Positions 1 to 10,809 of a stretch of DNA of 64,000 bases are shown one piece after another. The stretch lies in NCBI GenBank assembly GCA_940337035.1, contig CALNHX010001931.1, positions 124,001-188,000 of the forward strand, in the 5' to 3' direction. Source of the stretch: Agriotes lineatus. Its lineage: Eukaryota > Arthropoda > Insecta > Coleoptera > Elateridae. Made by a program: the position numbers and the translations under genes. Numbering within the stretch: position 1 is the stretch's first letter; every line of letters starts with the position of its first letter. The notes beneath the pieces were generated by a model. That model was not told the origin of the DNA, did not search any database, and saw only the letters and a program-made list of their open reading frames with translations.

Positions 1-366
1 GGAATTACAAGATTGGAGGCAACAATATACAATTATACTATTGGAGATTATTATAATGCACACAATGTATTTGATCCTTTAAAAGATTGTTTAAATTTAT
101 TGGAAACTAGTAAAATGTACTTCCAAGATGCGCCAATATATTCTGTCTCAATTGATAAAATGTGGACCAAATTGACTAATACTCTGCAGAATAGTTGTTG
201 TGTTGTATTTAATAATGTCTTACAATATGTTTATTGGGGAAATAGAAATACAAGAAAGTTGACTGGATTACAAATTAAATTACCCGATAATCTAGAAAAC
301 CGAAATAAGATGATAAATTATGCACTTTCTGCTTTTAGTTTTAATTATCTGCCAATTAATTATTAA
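1..366 (+). CDS. unrecognised open reading frame, 5' end outside the window
   Basis: The frame is open from base 1 to a TAA at 364-366, about 121 residues, and contains no ATG near its left edge, so it is probably the 3' part of a longer coding region. The first usable start-like codon is a TTG at 13. The protein is rich in Asn, Tyr and Leu, with a Cys pair (NSCCVVF) near the middle and a C-terminus of hydrophobic and Tyr residues; no signal peptide, membrane segment or known catalytic motif is visible. It ends just upstream of the 5' UTR of the LINE that follows, so it may be a remnant of a different mobile element into which the LINE inserted. I do not recognise the family, and a chance open frame is possible in this AT-rich DNA. 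Confidence 0.25.
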   Translation, partial: GITRLEATIYNYTIGDYYNAHNVFDPLKDCLNLLETSKMYFQDAPIYSVSIDKMWTKLTNTLQNSCCVVFNNVLQYVYWGNRNTRKLTGLQIKLPDNLENRNKMINYALSAFSFNYLPINY

Positions 367-526
367 AATTGGTATGGAGGCATTCGTAAATGTGCGCCCG
401 GCAAGGCTAGACGTGTGGTTTGTGGCTGCTAAAGTAAAGTAAATCTAGGCACAGCAGTGCTTTTCTTATTACATTAGCGATAATACCATCGAAAAAATTT
501 TGTTTTTTTTTTTTTTTGTGTACAAT

Positions 527-1177
527 ATGTTAACCCGAGAAGATACCGAGGCCATCACAAAGCAAATCAACGAAGCAACAAAAAGCCTCTGCAGCAATGA
601 GGCATTCGTCTCGCTCATCGCCGCTACAGTGGCAAAAGTTGTTATCAAAACCGTGGATGAAAAACTTATCGTACAACAGCAGGAAATAGATGATCTGAAG
701 CAAAAGTGTAAGAAATTGGAAGAGGAATGTATACAAAAAGGCGCTGATATGGACAACCTCGAACAATACTCGCGCAGGAACAGCGTGCGAATTTTTGGAA
801 TTTTAGAAGAGCCCAATGAAACCGTGAGTGTATCTGTTTTAAAACTGTTTAACGATAAACTGAAAGTTCCAATTCTGCTCGAACATATTGATCGGTGTCA
901 TAGAGTAGGTAAAAGAGAACACAACCGCCCTCGACCAATAATAGTAAAGTTCATAAGCTACCATTATAAAAATCTAGTATATAAGGTAAAAAAGCAACTA
1001 AAAGGATCTCGGATCGTCATTAAAGAAGATCTTACCAGGATTCGTGCCAACCTGTTAAAGGCAGCAATTGCAAAATTTCAAGCTAAAAATGTATGGACCG
1101 TAGATGGGAGAGTTGTAATTAGCGTCAATAATACCAAAACAACCGTATGTTGCATGAATGATCTCGAGAAACTGTAA
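527..1177 (+). CDS. LINE ORF1 protein (coiled coil plus RRM-like domain)
   Basis: ORF1 products of LINEs bind the element RNA and act as nucleic-acid chaperones in the ribonucleoprotein particle. This 216-residue frame starts at the ATG at 527, the first after a T-rich run (501-517); an apparent earlier start reads through that run and is unlikely. Residues about 50-85 have heptad-like Leu/Ile/Lys/Glu content (QQEIDDLKQKCKKLEEE), followed by the EQYSRRNSVRIFGI motif that opens the RRM-like domain of L1-ORF1p-like proteins. The block DRCHRVGKR...RPIIVKF and the later GSRIVIKEDLTRIRANL are typical of the C-terminal domain. No zinc knuckle is visible. The frame is intact, unlike ORF2 downstream. 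Identification as ORF1p-like is strong; the clade is less certain. Confidence 0.8.
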   Translation: MLTREDTEAITKQINEATKSLCSNEAFVSLIAATVAKVVIKTVDEKLIVQQQEIDDLKQKCKKLEEECIQKGADMDNLEQYSRRNSVRIFGILEEPNETVSVSVLKLFNDKLKVPILLEHIDRCHRVGKREHNRPRPIIVKFISYHYKNLVYKVKKQLKGSRIVIKEDLTRIRANLLKAAIAKFQAKNVWTVDGRVVISVNNTKTTVCCMNDLEKL

Positions 1178-1599
1178 TATATTCGCTGTTGTGATTTACT
1201 ATGTGAACAATCATTAAAGCTAGCCGCAAATACCCACAACTTGTCTTTACACTTTGTTTAAATTTAGCCTTTCTTCTGAGCTAATCGCTACAGAACACAC
1301 AATCGCTCAATCAAGTTTCGCACCTGTGTAGACATTTATTTGTTTACATAGATAAAATTATTTTCCCCAATTGACCGTCATTATTACACACGAGTACCTA
1401 CTGTTGCTTTCCAAATATTCTTTTGATTAATTTTAAACTTCTAATTTTCTTTTTGTAAAAAAGGGAAAATATATTTTCTATTAAGTGGCGAGGATTATTT
1501 TGTTAGTAACTAACGGTAGCGTTATAAAATATTTTTGTTCTTTCTTATATATATATATTTTTTTTCTTTTTCTCTGCATTTGCTTCTTGATTTATTCGC

Positions 1600-4402
1600 A
1601 TGCTGCAGTTGAGTATTGCGCATATCAATGCTCAATCAATTACAAATGATTTTCATTTATTTAGTGAATTTGTATTGTCTAACAATTATGATATTATTGC
1701 CGTTTCAGAAACTTTCTTAAACGATAATATAGATGATGCCCACGTGGGAATTGCTAATTATTCTGTGTTGCGTAAGGATCGTGCTACTTTTGGTGGTGGC
1801 GTTGCTTTTTATATTAAATGCATTTTAAAGTTTACAGTTCTTGATATAATTACTACCTACGACTATGAACAGCTTTGGATTAGTGTTAATATTAATAAAC
1901 AAAATTTTGCAATTGGGGTGGTGTATCTGTCGCACAGGAGCAAGTATCGTATTTTTATTGAAGGATTTGAAGAAACTTTAAGTAGCTTGCTGCCTGTTTA
2001 TGATCATGTGCTTTGCCTTGGCGATTTTAACATTGATATTTTACAGATTGGGTCCACAGAGACTATGCAGTATGTGTCCATGCTTGATGAGTTTGGTCTG
2101 AAGCAGTTAATCAGCGAACCTACTAGGATAACGTCGACTACTGCTACCTTAATCGATCACATACTTACCTCCAACACTGACATTATCGGAGATTCTGGAA
2201 CTCAGACATTACATACTTTTTCAGATCACGATCTTATATTCTGTAATGTTCGTACCTCATCACCTAAATTGCAACCTATTATTCATACTTATCGTAATTT
2301 TTCGGATTTTGATGTCGAGGGATTTCAAAACTGCCTTAAGCTGGTTCCTTGGCATTATATTTTTGATATTCCTAACGTTAATGATAAAGTCCGTTTTCTC
2401 AATGAAAACATTATTGCACTTTTTGATGTATTTGCTCCCACAAAAACCTCGTTTTTTAGTAAGCCCAAAGCTCCATGGCTAACTGCTAATTTAAGGTTTA
2501 TGATGTCTTTAAGAGATAAAGCATACAAGCGGTTCAAAAAAAACTAAACGCCAGGAACATTGGAATTATTATAAAACATTACGTAACCTCGTTACCGTGG
2601 CAGTTAAAAACGAGAAAAGGGCTTATCTAAATCAGAAATTTGCTCAAGGTAATGTCAAAACATTTTGGAAAGATTTAAAACAATGTGGTATTTATAACAG
2701 TAGCAAGCATAATAATATTCCAGAATCTCTTTGTGACGTTAACAAAATTAATGATTTTTATATTGATTCTGTACAAGGTATTGAGGATCCTGATCCTAAC
2801 ATATTGAGACTGTATGAGAATGTGAAGCCTAGCATTGCAATTAAGTTTAAAATTTTTGCTTGTAAATGATGAAGAAGTTATTACGTACTTAAATACTATA
2901 AAATCTAAAGCCATTGCTAATGACTCCATAAACATTTTAATGGTACAGCTATGCTGTCCAAACATTATTCCATTTTTAACTCATATAATTAACTGTTGTT
3001 TGTCAAACGGCATTTTTCCTGATGAGTGGAAAATAGCATGTGTTATTCCCCTAGCTAAAACTAGTAGACCTAAAGAGTTAAAAGATCTCAGGCCTATAAG
3101 TATACTTCCTGTGTTGTCGAAGGTCTTGGAAAAAATAATGGATTCTCAGATAAGAGCTTACTTGGTCCATAATCAACTTCTCTCAAACTTTCAATCTGGT
3201 TTTCGAGCTAGCTACAGCTGTGCTACTGCCCTAATTAATATAGCTGATGATATTATTTCTGCCACTGATAGTGGTCTTGCTACAGCCTTGGTTTTGCTTG
3301 ATTTTTCCAAGGCCTTCGACACCATAAATCATGAAATTCTGCTTTCTATTTTATATCATATTGGGCTTGATGAATCAGCTCTCGTTTAATGTCGAGTTAT
3401 TTACAGGGCCGTCAGCAACGTGTAGTCTTACATAATAACAAGTCCGATGTGCGAAATATTAAGCATGGAGTACCGCAAGGGTCTATCCTTGGTCCTCTCT
3501 TATATATAATCTACTCATCTAATTTATGTAGTTCTCTAAAATATTGTAAATATCATCAATATGCTGACGACACGCAAATTTATATTTCTTTTAGTCCACA
3601 GAACTATATCCAAGCATGTACTCATATAAACCAAGATCTGAATAACTTGGTTGCACTTGCTGCTTCACATTCTCTTAACATTAACCCTTCAAAATCTGTA
3701 CTTATTATTTTTGGAAAATCTGTTGTAAGAAATGCATTGATACCAGATTTTCATATTAAAATCAATGATGTACTCATATCATGCACAGATTCAGCCCGAA
3801 ATCTGGGAGTAATTTTTGACTATGCTCTTCGGTTTAGAGAGCATGTTAATAAATGCGTTCGAAAGGCATACGGTAACCTCAAACTGTTATATAACAATCG
3901 ACATGTTCTAAACAAAAATGTCAAGATTATTTTGTGCGATTCCTTAGTGCTTTCGATTTTTAATTACTGTGACGTTCTTTATGGTCCATGTCTCGACTAT
4001 GACACATCAAGAAAAATACAAGTTGTGCAGAATGCCTGCTTACGTTTCATTCATGGAATTAGACGACGAGAACACATTTCGCACAAATTAAAGGAGACTA
4101 AATGGCTTAACATGGAAAGGCGACGCATACTGCATAGCTCTGTGCTGTACCACAAAATTATTACTGATAATAGCCCACCCTATCTCACAAATAAAATTAA
4201 ATATCGTACAGACGTGCACAATTTGAATTTGAGACATAGGGGTTTAATAACACCTCCAATTCGACGTACTGAATATTTTAAGCGGTCTTTTTCTTATAAT
4301 ATTTACAAATTGTATAATACTTTACCTGCTAATTTTAAGGTACTTTCCTTACCGTCCTTTAAGCGTCATATGACTCAGTGGTTATTTCAATTATTTCAAT
4401 AA
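1600..4402 (+). pseudogene. LINE ORF2: AP endonuclease and reverse transcriptase, three frameshifts
   Basis: ORF2 nicks the target and reverse transcribes the element RNA there. The endonuclease occupies 1600-2540: NAQSI near the N-terminus, catalytic Glu in SETFL, GGGV, GDFNID and SDHDLI, so its active-site residues are retained. The linker (YKTLRNL, KRAYLN) continues in a different frame after an A-run near 2540. A second shift lies near 2850-2870 and a third near 3380-3390, just before SSYLQGRQQRVV. The RT carries DLRPISILP, QSGFRASYSC, LLDFSKAFDTINH, HGVPQGSILGPLLY and the catalytic YADD at 3560-3571, then NLGVIFD and a thumb/C-terminal region ending at the TAA at 4400-4402. Total coding length (about 930 residues) is normal for the family. 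The catalytic motifs are intact but the frame is broken, so the copy is relatively young yet dead. Confidence 0.85.
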
Positions 4403-4755
4403 ATTTTAAAAAAACATTGTTTCATTCCCATGTGGGCTCCAATAGTACATTTTAATAGTCGTCAAAATTAAAATATTATCACCAAGGCATTAGGTATTGT
4501 TATTGTTATTCTGTTATGCGCACTGTCCTCAACTGTATAGTTTATTAGTTTGTATTTATGTGAATATAACCTGGATTTTTTATTTTTTGTTATTTATGTT
4601 TGACATGTCGAATCACGGTGGTGGGTTAGAGCAGGGGTATTCCATCTGGAGTACCATCTGATCACCATCGTATTTCCTGTAATAATAATTATTTATTTAT
4701 ATATTTATATATTTCTGTTGCTTTATGTACACTCATAACTATTATTGGAAATAAA

Positions 4756-4757
<2 letters not shown>

Positions 4758-4788
<31 letters not shown>
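4758..4788 (+). repeat. (TTA)n tail of the LINE
   Basis: About ten TTA units directly follow AATAAACA. Simple-repeat tails of this kind mark the 3' end of CR1/L2-type LINEs and fix the right boundary of this copy. Confidence 0.85.
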
Positions 4789-4789
<1 letters not shown>

Positions 4790-5349
4790 CTAATAAAAAG
4801 CAAGAAGACGGGACAAGCAGAAACCTGCAAGGCTATATGGTTGACCTTGAGATGGTAGCCGAAACACGGTAGCTGAATAGCAGCGCTGCCCCCCCTTTCT
4901 TACCTATATGAAAATGTCATTTTTTGTATAATTTCAAGTGATATGATCACAGTTTTTGTATAATTTATGTGACATGATGTCGATTTTTGTGAAAATTTAT
5001 GTGAGATGCTGTATGATTGCGTGGTTTTATTCAAATTTTTGTTACTTTGGGGGTCAACACAGACGTATTTTCGTAAAATTTTACTATTTTTTATGAAAGT
5101 TGTAAAAAAAATATTGTTTTTTGTCGTTTTTACAGAATTTAATGTGACAAGATGCCGATTTTTATAAATTTTCTACGTATTTTCGTAATTTTGAACGAAA
5201 TGCTTTAGAAATTGCATGTTTTTATTCAACTATTAGTAATTGAAGCTATTTTTTCACATACAAAGTATCGAAAATTCAAATAAATTGAACTACGATTTCA
5301 TAATTTGTTACAGTTTTAAATGCTCAGATCGACATTGATCAAGAGCACT
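4789..5349. other. AT-rich spacer without a recognisable gene
   Basis: Short direct similarities (tttttgtgaaaatttatgtgaga-like phrases about 60 bp apart between 4910 and 5020) suggest an old, decayed tandem repeat. A C-run lies near 4890. No coding signal seen. Confidence 0.4.
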
Positions 5350-7660
5350 GTCAAAAATCGGGTACAAACTACAGGGTTCGCCGGCTTTACTATAAAGGAC
5401 ACAGATCTTAATGTGCTGGAGCAGATTTTGTTGCTCCGATTACGCGCACTAACTCAGTCGGGAAGGCGTGGTTCGAAGACTTAAATGAAAAACCGACGGG
5501 GTACTTACCCTAAAGCTTGCTTAAAAGAAAGAGAAATGCCTGAGCGCCACTTGGTTCTGATTAGGGGTGGCTAACGTGTCTAGAACCAAGAACAATACAC
5601 GTAGCCTATGTAGAAGTCCTCCAAGTACGTTGCTGAACACCTCCGCCTGTTGTTTACCAAGCCTCCTCCGAGTAGCCGGGTGACCTTGTCGTTAAATCAC
5701 TTACCTTCAAGGCCACCGTCACTAAAGAATAACAAAAGAACACTGACTGGCCCAAATTCTGGGGCTTACTTACTCAAAAGAGCATGCTTTAACTTCACAA
5801 AATTAATTACACTTGGCCTTTGCCACACTAGATTAGTTAATGACCCAGAAGGGGTTTCAAAATTCATAAAAAGAATGAACTGACTTTAACAAGTTTATTA
5901 TTTAAAGAATTAAAGTTTACACAAATCGGTACATTAAAACACACACCCGGAGGTGAGGTTAAATTTAGAAAAAAAGATATCCTACGTGAATGTGAAAGGG
6001 GGCCCCACAAAACCAAAATATATCTTAAGGGCTAGTTACAAAAACACAAAAAAACACAGTATGATCCAAAACAAATGACATAAAATAGACGCCAGGAGGA
6101 AAGCCCCTGGTAAATATTAACTGAAACAAATCATAGGTCCTAGCGGACGTACGCAACGATTATAAGCACTGACACACAATAAAATATAAAATCGCACATT
6201 AAGTTAGGCACCAGAGTTATTTAATTGGTACAATACAAGGCGCCTACCTGAGTTGAAGCATGCAGTGTTAGATGCAGATGTACTCGTTCTCGTGGAGGCC
6301 TGGCGAGACGTGCAGAAGGTGTAGCAAATTCTCCAGAAGAGGCAGCGAGACTCGAGGGGATTGAAGACAGCAACCATCAATCGAAGAAGTGACAGCAGCC
6401 AATACGATGTTGCGCGGCGGCCCAATTAAACCCCGACGTTGACCCAAATATGCATTACGCAATAGTCTTTTCCCGACTTAACAGGGAAAAAAAGTTAGTT
6501 GAGGCTCTTCAGATAACGTTTCTAACCGGATCGGCAAAAAGTGCCAAAAGTCTCCCTGGAGACCAGCTGTAGTAAACGAAAATCGGCCCTTCATTAAACA
6601 ACGTCGAGTTCACTACACTTCCTCTGCCCACACACCAACAATAAATTGCTTCAAAAGGTTCGAGCTTGACTCACTTAAGTTCAGAAGAAATCAACAAGCA
6701 GATTTAGAAAAAGGCAACGAACACACTACAGGGCACTTACAAAAAAAATAGCGCAGCCCTGGCCGAGGCGCCAGGGCTCGCGTTCTTTTACAACTTTCTT
6801 GGTCGGAAGCTTGCTACTAATTCAAATTTCGAACGCGCGGGCTTCGCGCGACGGATACAATGGAAGAAAATTCCGGACTCAAAACCACTAATTTTAAATG
6901 CATCACTCCCTAAGGAGTTATCAATTCTTATTTCCTTTACACAAAGCTTGGTTATCAAAGAAAGAAATTCCACACCGCATGATGTCATCCGTGCGGGGCG
7001 AAGAAAGTACAACCTTGCACTAAAGAACAAAGAACAATAAGCACGTGCGATCCCCAAAATGCTTAATTAACAATTTGCGAAGGCTACTCTAACGAATACC
7101 AAGAACTAAATTTAAGCTCTGAAATCAATGTTTAAATATGTGACCACAGAAAGGTTCCCGCAACTTATTCTTAGAAGCTTAGCTGCCTAAATGAATTGTT
7201 GCTGAATGCACACCGTTGTTTCGAATTTAAAAAGAGAACGCTTACGGGACGAATTCTACGGATCGAGAACGCATAATTGTTTGGGCCAAAAGGAATTTAA
7301 AATGTAGCTTTAAGATCCAGGGTTGAACTTTAGACAGGGCCGTCTTCCGAAAATTTTAAATAGAATAATTTCAGCTTAAATGCACTAATAACACCCTATA
7401 GTGGGATTAATGACAATAGAGACTTAACGAGGTCGAAAACTCTAACAAACATTATATCTGATTGCTGATTGTAGGTTATTTTGTGTTTATTTCGAGCGCC
7501 TCCTATACACTGGCAGGTCTGTTTAAGGTCATCAAAATTTCTCGGTTGTTGATTGCAGCACGATACGTAGTTATGCATTTCCGGCTAGTGCATTAATACA
7601 CGACGTCTTGCCTATCAGTTTTAGAAGTAGCTGTAATTTGGACAGGCTGAGACCAATATT
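5350..7660. other. less AT-rich unexplained region, no firm gene
   Basis: This stretch is visibly richer in G and C than its surroundings. Several small frames occur on both strands (for example 6204-6462 and 6788-7057 on minus), none with recognisable motifs. On the minus strand a few donor-like GTAAG/GTAGG sequences follow open segments, near 5712, 6246 and 6740, so part could be exonic or could be LTR-like repeat sequence, but I cannot assemble a gene. Confidence 0.3.
6755..6778. other. GC-rich hairpin
   Basis: A perfect 9-bp stem (agccctggc / gccagggct) with a 6-base loop stands out in the sequence. It is not followed by a T-run on plus, and in a eukaryote it is not expected to be a transcription terminator. 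Role unknown. Confidence 0.55.
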
Positions 7661-8644
7661 ATCTATTTAAAATGTATTTTAATCGATATAACAGCTATTT
7701 TCATTGTCACGCTTACTTTGATTGCAAAGCTGACCACATACTTACAAATTTCAGGTTAAAGCAAAAACATTACAGCCACCACGTAATTCGTTCCTTGGCC
7801 GTTTCCTATTTTGACGTGAGACAGACAAACAAAAATAGAGAATTACACTCCTATTTATTGTTGCTGTGTTTTAATTCAGCTATATACTTTAACAAATTTC
7901 ACATTTGGATTACTGCAGAATACAACAATAATATCGGGGCTACTGATTTAAAGAATGAGATTAAACCTAAAATTTAAAAAAGTGGTTGTATATACATATT
8001 GTAATGGTTACTATAAGTAGGTTAAGTTATTTGGTAAGAAGATTACAAGAGGTTAAAAAATTTGATTAGAAATATTATATTATTAAATTACAAAGATAAA
8101 TTTAAGTATTAAAAAGAATATCAGAATTATTAACAAACGTATTTGGTAAAATAATCGATTAGAATTTAAATTCAGTCGAACAATGCAAAAAAAGAAATAG
8201 AAAGGGTCTATAAAATAATATAAATATTATCTGAATTAAACTGGAGGATTAGTATCAAATACTTATTTGAAAGAAGTCATTTAATATGTCTGATGTTAAA
8301 ATAAGTGTAATAAACTTTTATATAGAGTGTTAAAATTTAAAAATATGGATAAAAGATATCACTATGGAAAATATAGTTATTTTTATAATTTCGATAAGAA
8401 TATGTGATATGTTTTTGTAAATCGATAAAATTTTTAAAATAAACCCTTTATATTATGATTTTTTAATCTATTTGGTGAATAAAGAGTTATAGGTACGTTA
8501 TATAACATTTGCGAGAAGAGATAAAAATATTAATTTAAAAGAAGATTATATAATGAAGAATTGGAGAAAAGATGTATGGTAGGAGGACCATAAGTTAAAA
8601 TACTACAAACTATATAAAGTAGTGTATGGAATTGGATGCTGAAC
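7661..8644. other. AT-rich spacer; one ATG frame of 101 residues without known motifs
   Basis: An open frame starts at the ATG at 7672 and ends at 7977. It is rich in His, Tyr, Phe and Asn, as expected of chance translation of AT-rich DNA, and shows no domain. I do not consider it a gene. The remainder to 8644 is very AT-rich with no coding signal. Confidence 0.35.
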
Positions 8645-8995
8645 TTAGTTTATTGGTAGTTGATTACATCATGTGAATTGGATGGCGAATATTGTATTTG
8701 CTAGTACTGTACTTCATCAAGCTTATTAGTGGAGTAAACATCCTGTGAGTAGGACCTTGTGAAGATTCGTGTTACTGGGTTGTCAACAACTGATAATATT
8801 TCGAAAGGCCATTGCAGTTCCTACTGGAGGATTTTGTCGAGCTCTTGTTGGAGTAAACGTCTCATTTGGAAAGGACACATTGCAGTTACTGCTGGTAGAC
8901 CTCGTCGAGGTTCATGTTGCTGGATTGCCTGCAGATTGTCTTATTTGGAAATGAAACGTGCCAGAGGGCGTTTGCAGTTACTGGCAGTTACCTGA
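8645..8995 (+). repeat. degenerate minisatellite, unit about 65-90 bp
   Basis: Three to four diverged units can be aligned by recurring phrases such as gcagttactg, ttggagtaaac, atttggaaa and gacctcgtcgaggttc. The clearest unit starts are near 8752, 8826 and 8898. Two overlapping small frames across the repeat (8759-8995 and 8769-8954) are products of the repeat and not credible genes. Confidence 0.6.
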
Positions 8996-9578
8996 ATTTA
9001 TACTGAGGTTAGTCTCCAGATTGAGAAACTTGGGTGAGCAGTTGGTATGTGTTTGGATTAGTGAAGAAGCCGATTAAGTTCTTTAGACAAGTTACAACTG
9101 CATGTATTTATTTAAAGAACTAAATAGTAAAGCATTTTTAAATTGAGGTAATGTAAATTAAAAAGGACAACTTACTATTTCCATGTTTAGTGAATCACAG
9201 GTATTGTAACAAATAGGTATTCGATGCATTTTCCACTTTCATAGCATATGTGACATTGATAAAAATTGTATTAAGTATGATACAAGTTCTGAAGTAAGCT
9301 TTCATTAAACAAAACGAATTTTTCAGATATAGTAACAATATTTAGAATGCGTGAACCGACCTGTTTTTGAGAGTAATTATATTCTGCTGAGCTAGAAATA
9401 TTTAATAATTTAATATTAATAATTCATATTAAAGGGCATATGAATTACTTGAATTTATCTTAAAAGAGAATTGGTTAAAGCCTAATTAGTATAAGAAAAG
9501 TAAAACGTAGTAGATCCTTACATATGTAACGCGTATAGAGCAATGCAGTCAACCAGTATAATAATTACATTGGGTGCT
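8996..9578. other. AT-rich spacer, nothing recognised
   Basis: No frame longer than chance, no inverted repeat or tandem repeat that I could see. Confidence 0.4.
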
Positions 9579-9810
9579 ATACAGATTGCGGCAGGCCACT
9601 AGGACCATATCAAAAGCAAGAGTACTTTACATGTGGCCGTAATTATATTTAAAAAAAAATTAAAAATGAATATATACCTTGTGTTTATAATGATCCTAAC
9701 GACCTACCGCCATCGCACACTGATTGTTCGTTTGTTAAACACCACGACGGCCACATGCATAATCTCCTTGCTTTTGCAATGGTCTTAGTAGCGTGCCGCA
9801 TTATGTATAA
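9579..9810. mobile_element. foldback MITE, about 230 bp
   Basis: The left arm (9579-9640, including gcggcaggccactaggacc and acatgtggccgt) reappears inverted at 9747-9810 (acggccacatg, tggtcttagta, gccgcattatgtata) with some mismatches and small indels. No coding capacity. Superfamily not determined, as no clear target duplication was seen. Confidence 0.6.
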
Positions 9811-10061
9811 AAAGAGGCACAAAGAATGACAACTGTAGTGGTCTATACCTCAAATGTATTTCAAATGAAACGAGTATCCATCCAAAATGCAGGCAGACCA
9901 TTATTATTTAAATTCAAATAGTTGATGAATGTGTATAATTACAATAATTGGTTAATTTTCACAGTTGTATAACGACTGACGGGTTTTATAATGCTACTTC
10001 TATTGTTGCAACTAGACATCCTCTTGTCACATTTATTATACAGCATATCGCAAATTTTATA

Positions 10062-10800
10062 TACAAGGTGTTTCAAAAATGTCTGCCAAAATTTCTAGGA
10101 CTTGTAGTACATTAAAAAATTAGTGTAGTTTACTCAATAAAACTATTTCCGAAAATGCACTTCCAAGTAGCTATAGCCCCTAGAAGAAGACTCTCAAAAA
10201 TGGTTTTTTGGCATTTTCTTCAAACCTGTTACAGGTAACCTAATGAAATTTGGCACAGGGGCGTAGTTGTTTATGAGAAATATTACTAATTTGTTAGAAT
10301 CTTTATATTTTATTCAGGGTCGTAACTTACAAGGGGGATGGACTGGTTCAATTACCCTACCTTTTCTGTGCGTGGTTTTATATAATACATTTATCAAACA
10401 TCTCAAAGCTTGATTTATCTTACATAAAAAAGACATGTTTGTTAAAATGTTTTAAAGTTGACCGTTTCGTGTAATTTGCAGTTGAATGTTGATGTGTTTT
10501 TCAAGCTTTTGAAATTACTTGTCCAAAATGCCTTCGCAAATACTTTTTTGAGTAGGCCTAGATATATGACTTAAAGAAATGAGCAGGATGTCAACTTGAG
10601 ATTGTTTGACGGATTGTAAACGTCATGTTATTATTTCTGTTATTTATTAATGTTACAAAATGGCAAATTGTACGTATGCTGAACAAGTTGATATGATTTT
10701 AACCTTTGGTGAGTGTTTGGGAAATTCGAATACAGCTGTCAGAAGATATGCAGAAAAATTTCCTGCTAGAAACGTACAGACATTTTTGAAACACTCTGTA
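10062..10800. mobile_element. non-autonomous Tc1/mariner-type element with 24-bp TIRs
   Basis: The ends tacaaggtgtttcaaaaatg (10062 onward, continuing tctg) and its inverse at 10777-10800 match at 22 of 24 positions, and TA dinucleotides flank them. The right TIR cuts straight into the coding fragment at 10660-10806, so the element is an internal-deletion derivative that kept the start of its transposase gene. Confidence 0.75.
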
Positions 10801-10806
10801 TATTAA
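10660..10806 (+). pseudogene. N-terminal HTH fragment of a transposase (DUF4817-like)
   Basis: The 48-residue frame starts at ATG 10660 (MANCTYAEQVDMI) and continues LTFGECLGNSNTAVRRYAEKF before running into the right TIR and a TAA at 10804. The spacing and residues (Y...E..D.....G.C.GN...A.R.Y...FP.R) match the helix-turn-helix domain called DUF4817, which sits at the N-terminus of many arthropod mariner-related transposases and recognises the element ends. The rest of the transposase, including the DDE catalytic domain, is missing because an internal deletion brought the right TIR directly behind the HTH. The last dozen residues are encoded by the TIR itself. It is too short to act as a transposase; it could at most make a DNA-binding peptide. 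Family match is by pattern only. Confidence 0.6.
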
Positions 10807-10809
10807 AAT

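Larger units (their letters stand above)
380..4788 (+). mobile_element. CR1/Jockey-type non-LTR retrotransposon, nearly full length, frameshifted
   Basis: An ORF1 with coiled coil (527-1177), an endonuclease plus reverse transcriptase ORF2 (1600-4402), a 3' UTR of about 370 bp, an AATAAA at about 4749 and a (TTA)n tail (4758-4788) lie in the order and orientation of an insect LINE. There is no RNase H domain after the RT, which fits the CR1, L2 and Jockey groups rather than the I group. The tail of short repeats instead of poly(A) favours the CR1/L2 side. The 5' boundary is uncertain: I place it between the stop of the preceding frame and ORF1. No convincing target duplication was found. At least three frameshifts make this copy non-autonomous. 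Confidence 0.8.

Noticed and set aside
8759..8995. Two overlapping plus frames
   Set aside because: Produced by the degenerate minisatellite; no start context or domain.
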